Source of the DNA: Trematomus loennbergii
Taxonomy: Eukaryota > Chordata > Actinopteri > Perciformes > Nototheniidae
Assembly: GCA_012861695.1 (NCBI GenBank)
Contig: JAAOOA010000033.1
Coordinates: forward strand, 9,416,325-9,480,324
Length of the DNA: 64,000 bases
Direction of reading: 5' to 3'
Shown here: piece by piece, positions 13,733 to 26,100 of the stretch
Numbering within the stretch: position 1 is the first letter of the stretch
Layout of the letters: every line of letters starts with the position of its first letter
The notes under the pieces: generated by a model
Seen by the model: only the letters and a program-made list of their open reading frames with translations
Database searches by the model: none
Told to the model about the DNA's origin: nothing
Translations under genes and position numbers: made by a program

Positions 13733-14478
13733 TAGGGCTGCTCGAATATGGCAAAAATCATAATCACGATTATTTTTTGGTCAATATTGATATCACGATT
13801 ATTAAATACGATTATTCATTGACTTTGAAAACATTCACTTATTGAACTTTAAACAAATAAATAATAATAATTTGAAAAGTATGTTTTTAATAGTTGATTA
13901 CCCTGAACTTTAAGTATAATTCAACTAAAAAATTATACTTTTATATCTACATTTAAATAAATAATATCAAAATAATAAATACCAATAAAGATCAACAAAT
14001 ATTTTGGAGCGCACTTCCACAACCTACTAAACATATATAATATGATGACTAATGTCACTCACAACCTGTAATGTTTAAGTATACTGCTCCACGCAGTACT
14101 CTCTCTTTGGTAACCCCTTATCCGGAAACCGGAAGTAGCTGAGAGGCTCCGGCTTGACGAGGTTAGTAAAAGTTGACTGTACGCTAGAGACCGGAGCATG
14201 GAGGACCGGAGTATAGAGACATGGCAACTAAAGCTTCCCTTGTAACGTGTTTATATGGATTTATTAAACACACTGCAAGTTACAACACAACCTGGTCGAG
14301 AGGGCTTTTAGAGAGGGGCGAAAGTGCACGCGCGGGCAGGATGTATAACGCAAGACAAATTGAGAGCATCATTGCGAAAGGGAATGCAGCAAAATAATCG
14401 TTTTATTTCGATTATGCTGTTTTCGTAATCGCTGCAAGCCAAAATCGAGATTAAAATACGATTAATTGCACAGCCCTA
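13733..14478. mobile_element. Second hAT-type MITE of the same family, longer interior
   Basis: It begins TAGGGCTGCTCGAATATGG and ends TTAATTGCACAGCCCTA. The flanks CTGCCATG and CTGCTATG match at seven of eight bases, a slightly decayed 8-bp target duplication. It shares its ends and parts of the interior with 12919-13369 but carries an extra GC-richer central block (about 14050-14350) absent from the shorter copy. Confidence 0.82.
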
Positions 14479-17159
14479 CTGCTATGGCTACATTTTGGAT
14501 ATGTTTAGGCACTAAAACGTCTCGGTGATGGTTAGAGAGAGGTTATAAGAAACTAGGTGTTAGGGTTACAACAATGTAACACCTCTTCTGCCCTTTGTTT
14601 TCTAGGAAGCAACCAATCATTAATATCATAGCTACAAGTAGTGTATGTACATTTAAATGAACTAGCCTCAGCATCTGCTTCACGTGAGAAAATACGCTGC
14701 GGGTGTGTATCTGAAAACAACTGAGACTATTCTGGGTATGTTTGGGGTGGGAAGATTAAGCGGATGCAGTGCAATGATGATTGAAGTGACATCACTATGT
14801 CGGAGATGTAGACTCAGATGTGAGGAGGGGTGAGTGGGTGAGTGGAGTTTAGTGGGAGGGAGCGAAAGAAGAAAAGAGGGAGTCATCACACAATCACATG
14901 ATGATTTCTGAAACAAGGGTAGCTTTATAACTGTGCTCCTCTCTAGCAACCAAAGGCTCCACTCAGTAATTCAAAGACCAAATGAACACACACACATTCG
15001 CGCACACACACACACAAATGAACACAAATTCACACATAGCAAGCTTCCTATTAGTGACAGACACAGAAAACACACACATACGCTTGTCTCCGGGTAGGTG
15101 AGTTGGATAATCCCATGACTCGCCTGACCTCCTCCATACTTCCTGCCACTAGTGGCTCTGGATTGGCTGAGCGGCTGAGTGCAGGGGGGAGGAGGCAGCA
15201 ACAGCAGTAATACGAATATTATATAACCTTGGCGGATGAGGCGGGGTGAGAGAAAGAGGAAGAGGGGAATGAGCAATGAGAGAGGATGAGAGAGAGATAG
15301 TCGTTTGTGATGGAGAGAGAGAGGAAGTGAATGTGGAAAGGCATGAAGGGAAATGTACAGTAATATTACACAACAAAGATTAAAAAGTCAGATACATTTT
15401 TTTTTTACATAATGGGCTGATGATGCATGCATTAGGGCTGCACAGGATTTACATATATTGCATTTATTACACACACTTACAATAACATTTGAATACAGAC
15501 CTGCTTCAATCATTGTTGAAATGACATCATTAGCATCAAAGCATATCACATATGTTTTTCTTAATTAGATGTTTTGTGTTACATGTACAATCCTGTTATT
15601 GTAATGTTAAATAATACTTTTGTTTGAGATACTGACTTAACCACAAAGGCTGGTGTTTGTGTTTTGTCCTGGAACCACCAAAGGCTAATCTGCAAAAAAA
15701 AACACGAATGTGCACAAGTAATATAATGTCTTTTTACTTTCAAACGTACAATACAGTCCATTTCTATAGGTCTCCAATTATATATGGCCTTCCAGGAAAC
15801 CCATTAATTATCAGAGAGTAGGCAGAGCATGGAGGATGTTCATTATATGCCATTACAAATATGTAACAATATATTTTGCAGAAACCAACATGACTTCATA
15901 ACTATTCAGCTAACTAGTGATTGGATTTTACAATCAAATCTTCTATTGTATTTGATTACCGCCTGCATTCTCAGTGCTGTTGTGAAAACAACAAATACTT
16001 ACAAATTTAAAATGATAGTAGATAAACATAAAAAATGCAATAGCGATGAAAGACATCCAAAATGTTTCAAACTTGATTTAGAAAGACTATATTTAAAATG
16101 ATCTAATGGTTTCAGACAAAGATCTTATCAACATTAGTATGTATAATTATGGTCTGAAAGGGAACAGATAAAATGCTTTTTTTTATCCAAAATGATGCAG
16201 GTTTAAATATTGTTAAACAACTTGGTTACAACACTTAATGTTAGTTTCCCCAAGTGTCTGCTCTAATGTGTGTTCATGTTGTTTAAGCTTCAGCAAGGTT
16301 AATGGTTTCATATTTGACATCACGCTCCCACCGCCCATCTCATACTTTCTGCTCCCACACATTGGCCCAAAAACTTTGATTAGTGTAAATGGAAACAAAC
16401 AATCCTCTCATGGGTTCCCACTGTAGTTACTGGTATACGGTTCCCCAGTGACACAGCAGTTCATCCCAGTTCACTCTCATACTGCTTCAGGCCCTCTGTT
16501 TGCTGTGGCCTTTCATTAGCGCTGTTCCACTACCTCGTCTTATTAACAAAATGTAATACACATTTATAACTTGTCTAATGCTCCAATTTGATTATATTTT
16601 TATGTCAATTAAATTAAATGGTTGGCATGTTCATGTGATTTATAAAAAAATTAACATCCTAGTTATTGAATTATTATCAGTGTACTAAAACACAACAATG
16701 GAGGTTTTGTTTGATTCTGAACCGAGTCCTTGGGACAAGATGTTGATTTTTTTCTTCCAGATGTACATTGTACATTCTATAAATATACGAGAGGATTGTG
16801 CATTTTTAACAAACTCCTGCAGGCACATGCTGTCTGTCAGCAGGATTCACTTTCTTGTTCTCATATTTTAATCTTATTGGCCCTCTAATATTTCTGCCCG
16901 GCCTTTCAGTATTGACACTGTTGTTGTTGGTATGTGTTACACAGGGAAAGTATGTTTGTAGCTAGAAGTAAAATAGTGAGGGGAAGTGATTGGCGGCATC
17001 CCTCAGCGTAAACACTGTGCAGCCTGCTCAGATTTTGTGACAATTTCTACCTGGTGCTTGACTGACACAACTAATTTTGTACGCACCCAAGAAAAAGCAG
17101 CAAACTGCTTAATTGTGTTTATGTATACAGTAAAATAAATCCCTCCTGGAAGTATTGAT

Positions 17160-17181
17160 GTGTGTGTGTGTGTGTGTGTGT
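17160..17181. repeat. Short TG microsatellite
   Basis: A (TG)n tract of about 11 units. A similar short tract lies at 19201-19220. Confidence 0.9.
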
Positions 17182-19938
17182 TCGGAACACACTGTCTGTG
17201 TTTGTGTGTTAGTATGTGTGCTGTGTCCATTTGTTTGGGATGTGTACATGTGCAGTATCAGTACACACAACTGGGTGAGTGACTGAGTATAAGTGCACAT
17301 GTTTATTGAGCTCTAGTCCAATATGGTGGCGTTCCTAATGAGGCTTGAATCTCCACTGCATGGCTCAGAGCCACACTTGTTGGCTCTGAGCAGGGATGAG
17401 CATGTGAGTGTGAGGAGGAGCAGGGGGTTGTAAATGTTTAATGCAAACACCACCCTGTGGTCATTTTACATTACCAGCATGTGAAATCATGGTTGGAAAG
17501 AATAAAACATTTTTAAATACATTACCTCAATCATAAAAAGAGAAGATCATTAAGTCAATATATCAAATAACAATAATGTATACTACCGTTTTAGCTAATG
17601 CAAATCTAATGATCTGAAAGCAAACATACAGTATGCCTACAGTACACGTGCTTCACTTGGTTGGTTGGTGTCATGTGATCGCCCGCTTCACTGGCAGTCT
17701 TTCTTTTTTTCCGGTAACTGGGCAATCCCAAGAGAGCCATCACAGGTCAAGCACTACCCGATAATTAGTGTTCACAGCATCTTCACGAGAATCCAGCTTT
17801 AAGTTGACATGTAATGAAAGCGCCAGAAAGATGAGCACATAGCAGGACACCATACTCCTCATAACGGAGGTTCAAACAGGGCCTTTCTATAAATACCCTA
17901 CTACTGCCAGACTGCTGATCCAAAGTTAAGACACATATTAGATCGCATCTGCCAAAATGTGCAGAGTGCCGATGTTGTACAGTCCAACAATAGTGCTTTA
18001 CATGTTTAGTTAGGCAAATTAACAAACAATGTCATCACTGAGAAATTGTACAGCTATTTTGACAAATCTTATCAACAACAAACTTTGTCTTCCACTACAT
18101 TTTCTGTGATGTTTACAGTATGTAGAGGAGCATAGGCTAAAGATGGACATTACTGTTGAGCACATACAGTATTTTGGTTTGTATATAGGTGACTTAAAAA
18201 ACAGTTCTAAGTTGTGGGTTCGATCAGTATTGCAATGAGCCATACGTGTAGGTGTTAGACTTGCATTTTGCTCGGTATGTTGCTGAGTTATGTGTTTTAT
18301 GTTTGAATGAAGATACAATTATTATTATTATAAAATAAATGTTGTTATTTTACTTTGACTACACAAGCTTAACCGTTTCAGTTTGAATCTTTTAGCGTCA
18401 TGACTGTGAGGGTCCCATACCCTCGTTCAGACTGTGAACAAGCTGCTAGCTCCATCTTCCCACTTTTGTTGAAGCCAATTGCAAAATAGAGTGATTGTAT
18501 ATTTTTCAAATGACTGCCAAAAGTTAGCTGGCATGGCCTTCTGAATCCTACCACAACTTGAAACTGTCTGCATGTGTTGGCTGGTTCAGCGTTAAGCTAC
18601 TGCTAAACTTCTTATCTGGATGAGTGCCTCATCAACCACCTCTTCTCCCCCTTGAGCACAGTCCAATGTACATAAGCAAGTGTCGTCTTTCCACTGACCA
18701 TGAGCCTCTGGCTTGTGTGAATTTAAGTCCTGCTCGTTTGGGGAGAAAGGCTCCTGGTCTTTGAGACTGACTAACAAGTTCCACAAATATACTCTCTCCT
18801 CTTACTGTATGTCAGGCAAAAATGGTTAGTAACAACACGTTTAGCATTATGATACAGCATCGGCATGCAAAGTCATTATCAAGCTTAGCAAGCCGGCATT
18901 GGTACGTGATGCTCAATGACATGCCAATGTAATGTGTGCTGCCACATCAAATAAGGGAGTGAATATTTAAGCCCCTCTAATGCTGTTAAATTCCTGTTAT
19001 GTATTACACACCAGTGTCAGTCTAACTCTAATTTGGAATCAGTTTGGCCCCAACACGCCCCTTTAACATGTGCACACACTGGCACTTTGCCTTCAATACT
19101 CCCGACATATGTGTGTTGGTGCCTAGTTAAGCTTCACACTGCAGTTCAGGTGTCTCAGTTACTTTAAGTCTAATTATAGACAGTTGGGGATAATTGCAAC
19201 TGTGTGTGTGTGTGTGTGTGCATTCAAGTATCTCTAGAGATTTAAACAAGCCTTCATTTACATTGTAACACAATTGGAGGCTTAGAGTGAGATTTAGAGC
19301 TTAGTTACGGACAAAAAGAGCTCTCGCTACTGATAGGCTTCATTGAGTTGGACTTTTCTGCTTACACGTGAAGAGCAAAAAATAGGAAAACAATCAGCTA
19401 GCACAGTAAACAAACATCAACAAATCATTACCTAAGTTATATTAAAGTCAGGGAGCTTCCTCTGAGTACAACATCACCGTCAGTTATATTAAAATGAATG
19501 CTTTTCAAAGTGACTCTGAACTTCTCAGGCTTGCCACAATGTTCTTTACTGCAGAAAATAAATAGAGTTCCAGATATTTGCCTGTTTGAATTGTTTTTCT
19601 ATTGGACATCCCTCTACATTAAGCTTACATTCTGTGAGCATAGCCACCATCGTTCTGACAATCAAGCCTTGTCCAGATCAACGTAGTAAAAGACATTGAT
19701 CAGAAAAAAATGCGGAAACGCAAACATTTCTGTTTTCAGTTCACATATATATTATATTCCCTTTGTTCACCAAATGTGTCCACATCGTTTTCCTATCTCC
19801 TAGCAACAGTAGAACATACCATCATGGCTGTCTATACCTGTACAGCAGCCCTCTGCAGCATGCCTTGGATTTTATCACAAATATCTTTGCTGCTCACCTG
19901 TTTTAACACATTTTTCTCTCTCTATGTATGCATTTCAG

Positions 19939-20108
19939 CTCTTCACCCAGAGCAGGAGAGACCGGTAATTCTTCAGTGTCGGGCCAATCCAAGCCCAATG
20001 GACAGACTCATAAGATCTGTTTGGTGTGTTCAGACGAGGCCTCAGGGTGCCACTACGGGGTTGTTACCTGCGGCAGCTGCAAGGTGTTCTTCAAGAGAGC
20101 CGTCGAAG
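19939..20108 (+). CDS. nr3c1: nr3c1 exon: end of N-terminal domain and first zinc finger
   Basis: This 170-nt exon lies between an acceptor ending GCATTTCAG and a donor GTTAGT. It enters with the last base of a codon and leaves after the first base (GAA G). It encodes about 25 weakly conserved serine-rich residues, then [17 protein letters not shown], then [16 protein letters not shown]. This is the complete first zinc finger, with all four cysteines and the P-box residues Gly, Ser and Val that select glucocorticoid response elements. Human has Leu where this protein has the second Val of GVVTC; Val there is common in fish receptors, from memory. Equivalent to human exon 3. Confidence 0.96.
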
Positions 20109-23100
20109 GTTAGTCTCACACACCTACCTACCTGCATTAACTCACACACTCAGACATGACACATGGAAATACTCTAATTGGAATGATAGTATTTACACCA
20201 ATCTAAGTTTGTGAACAGCTATATAAATTATGAAAGACTATTGTCATTCCAACTTTTGTTTTGAATGGAGTGGCCACATTTACACCAGGCTGTAATCAGA
20301 TTTGCATTTTCATGATTGTGTATTCGACAGTCCCGCCCTCGTACATGTGTATCTTATTGCAATGTTCAGCATCCATTACCGTTATACATATTGTCCCAAG
20401 GACTTTCATTCATTTTAGTTATACTGTATATAATCAACTTTTAAAGCTGTTGCTCAGCAATGCAAAGTCTCTGCTGTTTCTCTGCTGCAAAACAGTTAAT
20501 AATTCTATAAAATGGAAAGTTCAGAGTGGAATAGGGGGTTGGTAGTTGTTGAGCTTTCGCAGACCCACATCATGTTCATGCCTGTATGTGGGTCTGAGTC
20601 TCGGTTCTGACCTTGCATGTATCTGCCTCTTGTAACCTTTCCTTTAAGTCCGGTATCAAAGCAGGGTTGACTTCCAAGTGATTTTAATTTAATAATATAA
20701 CACGAGAAAGAAGCCTATTTAAAAATGTTACTTTAATGATACAATTAAGCCTTATGGAGGAATAGTATTATAATGGCCTTGTAAGACAGCCATTCTCCTG
20801 CTTTGTTCGCCAACATTACATATTTTGGTTCTTGTCTCAGGCAGTTTGTGAATCCAGACGCTTGTCTTGAATCTAATTCCCTTGATAAAATCCTGAGCAG
20901 GGAGGGGCAGGAATGCATCTGACAAACAGAAAGTAATTTATGTTTAAGTGTGTCTGCAATGCATTCCATCTCCTTCTACTTCTCTTTGCTTCTGTTTCTC
21001 CATTTCCTGTCTTTTTAAGGAAACCTATGAGCTGTGTCATTCATTTGAAATGTCTATATGAACAGTAAATGAACCACCCTTATCTATTCTGGACCCAGAA
21101 CTTATTATTAAATGCAGAAATGAGCCACTCTAGTTCAAATTAGCAGACAGCCTTGTCCTTTTCTCTCATTCTGTGCAGATATTCATTATCTTTATCATTA
21201 TTTGTCAGTTTCCTATACATCTGTCACTAACACTGCTACTGAAATAATTGTAAATGATTATATTATTCCCTAATGTAAGGCGATGGAGTTATAAAATAAT
21301 TCTGCATCAGCTCAGGACCAAAACTTGAATGGGAGTTGATGGAAAGTTTGAATAGCTGTATAAACAATGGCACAGAGGAATTGTAGTGCAAGAGTAACAC
21401 TTGATTTGAGCTGGAAAATGTGGTTAATTTGTTGTGTTGTTGATTGTGACCCTTATCCGCTTTTTATTATGTAGTGCTGGTGTAAATGCCCAGCGCTCAA
21501 ACTGTTTTAAGTTTCATCTTTGCAAAGAGCTGCCTACAGTAGCGCTGAGAAAGTTAATCTGTGATTCTTGTTTTTCTCCCCCCTTTCCATTCTCCGGTCG
21601 TTGTCTCTATGGTGAAGGATGGAGAGCACGACAAAACACAGATGGTAAATAAATGCTTTTAATAATCTACAAATAAATAATAAATAAAATGTTGATGACT
21701 ATGCTGATTATGATAATGATGGTAATACTATTACCGTTGATTTGCTCATGTCCCTGTATTATGTTAGCACTGAAATATGACCAATCTGCCTGGAAACACG
21801 CATTGCCTCTTCTGCCAGCTATCTGCTAATGCATGCAAATGTTCTGTAATATAACTCGGCACAAATCTTCTGTGAGTGATTTTGTGCTCTTCAATCTCTG
21901 CTTGGAATAGTCCAACTCATCATCCTCACGGGTGGCAGATCACATAATTGTAATCACACCCTGTCTCCAATGTGGCCTATTCTTTTGCACTTGACCCAAA
22001 TTAACCTCCTGAGATGTGATGTCAAAAATCACCTTTTTTTTCTTCGTTGCTTGTGCTTTTCATGTGTTTTGTTGATTTCTCTGTATTTGTTTTACTGTTT
22101 CTACTTATTTTTGCTTTATTTATGTGGTATAAATACTACAATCGTAGAAAATGGTTTAAAACAATGGTTTTCAAGGTAATTTACTAACTAAAATTCCTAC
22201 ATTTCTAAAAGTCTCTGAATGGTGCGCAATTAACCCTTTTTTGGTTAAAGTGGTTTAGAAGTACTTGAATTATTGAATAGTGAACTCTACAGTTCATTCG
22301 GGTGAATCAACTAAAGTGATTTTCACATGTTATCTGATTGGTCAATAAATAGGACATATGCTGGGTATAAATTCCTTTCATTTACAGACAGTCTGATTTG
22401 GTAACTAGATCAAATTGCTGAACTTTAAGAAACTGGTCAGGTTTAAACTTTGCACCAAGGTAGCAACCACTCTATGCTATTGTTGGCTACAAACCAAGCC
22501 AGAGCAATCACCAAGCGTTTCTGACGGCCCTGTTAGCAGATCAGGCTGGATAAGGGAGCGAGGACATGGGTGTGAATCAGCTGGTCCCTTTGACACCACA
22601 GATGGCTGTTCACACCATTGTTTGCATAAACTTCCTGTGACTTCAGTGATGGCTGCAACTGGCCGCCCCCAGGCTGCTATCTTCTATCACCAGCAACTGC
22701 AGATAAATTCCCCTTGTATGTGAAATAGGATAAGTTGTAGATTTCAAAGGTGACTACTTCTGCGATTTTCATAACTAGAAAAAAAACATTATTTATATTG
22801 GCCGTTAATTATGAAACAACACTGCTTTGTTACAGTAGAGTGTACAGTACAGACACTGGTTGCTTGATTTTGATTACAGAATGTATTTAGTCCCATTCTC
22901 CACATACACAGTGCGCTGCTGTTATGAAGCATCATTAAGCTAAGCTAAGCTAATCAACTGTCTCATACTGTATTAAGTGTTTGCTGCTGCTCTAACACAC
23001 AGTCTGCTGCATTTGGCTTCATTTGTTTGTGAGCAAACAGGAGGATGGAAAAAATGTAAATCTCTGCATCAAAAATGTAAATGATATAGTTAAAGGCAAA

Positions 23101-26100
23101 GGTAACCACACAGGCCAGTGTTACAGAGGTCTGCAGCCAGCATTATACAAGGACATAAATAGTGGTTGCACTTACCATAACCCTTGTAACACTGTATACT
23201 GTAGAGCTGTATTACCCAGCATTTGTGGAAATGATTATAAGTCACAGACCTAGAGATACATTCAGTAATTCAGTGTCGTAAGATTTTAACATGTTTTCAA
23301 AACACTTTTTATAAACATAATTTCCAGGGTTTAATATGCATTTGGTTTTTGCCTAAGGTTGTTATGATGACACACACACAGTTGTTGTTGACAACCTCAG
23401 GCTTTGTGAACATAGCAGGTCACTATGGCTTGACATTATTGTAGCTACCTGTGCTCTACACTGCAGGGATTCACTAAAATACAGATCTTTATCTGAGTTT
23501 TGCATTAAAAACACATTACACTCTGAATACAATTAATGTCAATATCTACAAGAAAATGTTGACTGTTGATAGCCTAATTCATTTTCAGTGGGATTATAGA
23601 TATAAGTAATACATATGTCTTCTTTATGAGTCCCTCTCTCAATCGTTTTTATTTACTTTTTAGAGGTAACTTTTATTTAGTTCTTGTCTTATTTTCACCA
23701 TGAAAAATTGCCAATATTTTTCCTCATATTTTCCCTCAAGGAAATAAACATGAATTATCGCCAGCTGCCAGGTGGTGAATCTAGAATGCATGGCAACCAG
23801 CTTGTGATTTGTTGGTTCGATTGGTTGCTCTGCGTGGTCATTTAATGGCTTTAAGATCTTTTCTGTAGACATATGGCTGAACACAATGTTCAAAACTGCT
23901 TTGACATCATTACAACAAGGTTTATGGCTGCTCTGAATACAGTGGTTGTTGTAGATGTATAGCACTATTAGCACAATATATCTAACTCCATAGTGTTATT
24001 TTGACTTTCTTCTAATGGCGCCAGCCCTAGTATTGAATGCCCTTTAGTTCAAAAGGCTGCATCAAACACATGATATTTCAAAGATCAGTAACAATGTTTA
24101 TGGTCCCAAGGGACCCCGGGATTCCACCGGGTCCGTCTGCGCCGCGTTACGGCCGCGTTACGGCCGCGTTACGGCCGCGTTACGGCCGCGTTACGGCCGC
24201 GTTACGGCCGCGTTACGGCCGCGTTACGGCCACTCTAGTCAATGGGTGCTATTCCACCAGACGCGCCGCGTTACGGCTCAGAAGTGTCCCAGAAGCGTCT
24301 CGGCGCTGGGCTCCGCTAAAAATAGGCGGCTGGTCTATTTTTGACGCGAGGCTTTGCATAGCGCCGGGCAGGAAGTGGAAAGTGCAGAGCATCCAGTCAA
24401 TCCCCAAAATAAACTAATTTTGCAGACCCTATCCCTCCATAGTCTTTCAAGTAGGAGGAGAAATGCCAGCGTTCTCCTCCGGTTTACAGGCACTGTGTAA
24501 ATTATATATATATAGAATAATTATGATGATGAATGCATGTCTTTTGCGGGGCAGCAAAGGCAGAACAAGAGGAATATTTATTGTTTTATCAAGTACGATG
24601 AACACTAAGCAGGCCTTCCACCTTACTTCTCCAGATCAACAGTAATTGGCGATGGGGGAGTACAGTATAATTAAGTCACACAGTCATCCAGAAGGAGCGT
24701 TTGCTCTTTTTTAAAAGAGGTGCTCTTCAACATTTTCAGTGGGAGAATGGCTTTTTTCTTTTTTTCGCAGAGCCTGAGCAGAAGATAAAATATATTAAAT
24801 ATTACTATTTTCAATATATTGAAAGGTCATTAGGTCACTGACAATTTGGTTAAAACCTGTCTCCAAACCAGTGTGTTAAGCTTCTAACATAGATATTTAG
24901 GTAACTAATAGTTAGAATTAACAAGTTAAGGCTATAATGAAAATACAAAGCTTGTTGTAAGACCTTTATTTCGAAATCGGTGCCTGTGGTCTGTTTTCCA
25001 CAGTACACAATCTCTGCAGCAGAAGTGAAGTTCTTTGTTGGGTTATTGACTCATAAGGTAGATCAGAGGTGATTCTCGTTAATCATAGCAGTAAGACTGT
25101 CATAGTTCAACTTAAAAAGATGACCATGTCATGCTTGGCAAGATCTCATGGCACATCCCTTGTTCATTTTGTCTTTTAAATTAATCATGTCTCAATCTGA
25201 ACTCAAAGAATGTGTTGATGCTGGAAAGATAGGATTCATGTGACACTCCTCAGGCTCTGCCACAGAAGTAATGTGTGTGATAAAAGCCTGACCCTGTTGC
25301 ACTGCTGCCCTGGCTAATTCTACTGAGCTGACATGATAACATCACGTCAAATAGATGTTCCAGGCTGGAAGTATATTGCAGCCCCACTGAGGTTTTTTCA
25401 CAGCCATATCCTTTGGCAGTATATATTACATGAATACAAATAATGGTGCACATTGACACTGTGTGAATTAAAGAGGCAATATTGATGTTCAAAGAGCTCA
25501 ATAATGTTGCTCAGCAATGGCACAATCAGTTAGGGAACTACTTATCTAAGTGCTAAACCAACCCAGTCTCACATCTAAACGTGTAATAACTACGTTGGTC
25601 CACAACTTGGGACGTAGTATTTCTTCAAAAACGCCTCTGAAATTGTAGGATCCCTACATTTTTTTTCACCATTCATTTCCAATGGCTGGCGTCTATGTCA
25701 CGTGATCTTCAACTTTCTCTCCGCAGAAATAAAAAAACATGGCCGACCTTCGTTTTATTCTCGGTAGAAAATGCCTATTTTAAGGTTAGTTTGGCCATTA
25801 AAATGCGTTTTAAAGTATATTCATTACTCGTTATTCTCTACTAATAGTTAATTAAAGACTGTATATAATGACTATTTTGCACATCCCTTTCAAGATTTCA
25901 AGTTTTCTAAGGTTTATTGACATATCATATTATACACAACTACGGTGTAGTTATGCAATGAATGAAAAACTTGGGAAGTCATAAGGTTTAATTAACTATT
26001 AGTAGAGAATAACGAGTAATGAATATACTTTATAGGGATCCTATTAATATCTAATAATACAAATAATAAAATGCAATAACGTGCTTTAACCAGTAGGTGT

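Noticed and set aside
15431..15460. TTAGGGCTGCAC resembling the hAT MITE end
   Set aside because: Similarity stops after about a dozen bases and no partner end or target duplication is visible.
22936..22953. Short TAAGC tandem
   Set aside because: Three to four copies only; no structure around it.
24141..24230. CRISPR-like regular repeats
   Set aside because: The units are contiguous with no spacers, and the genome is a vertebrate; it is a minisatellite.
24037..24417. 126-codon open frame with repeating [11 protein letters not shown]
   Set aside because: The repeats come from the 11-bp DNA tandem, which keeps all frames periodic. There is no sign of a protein.
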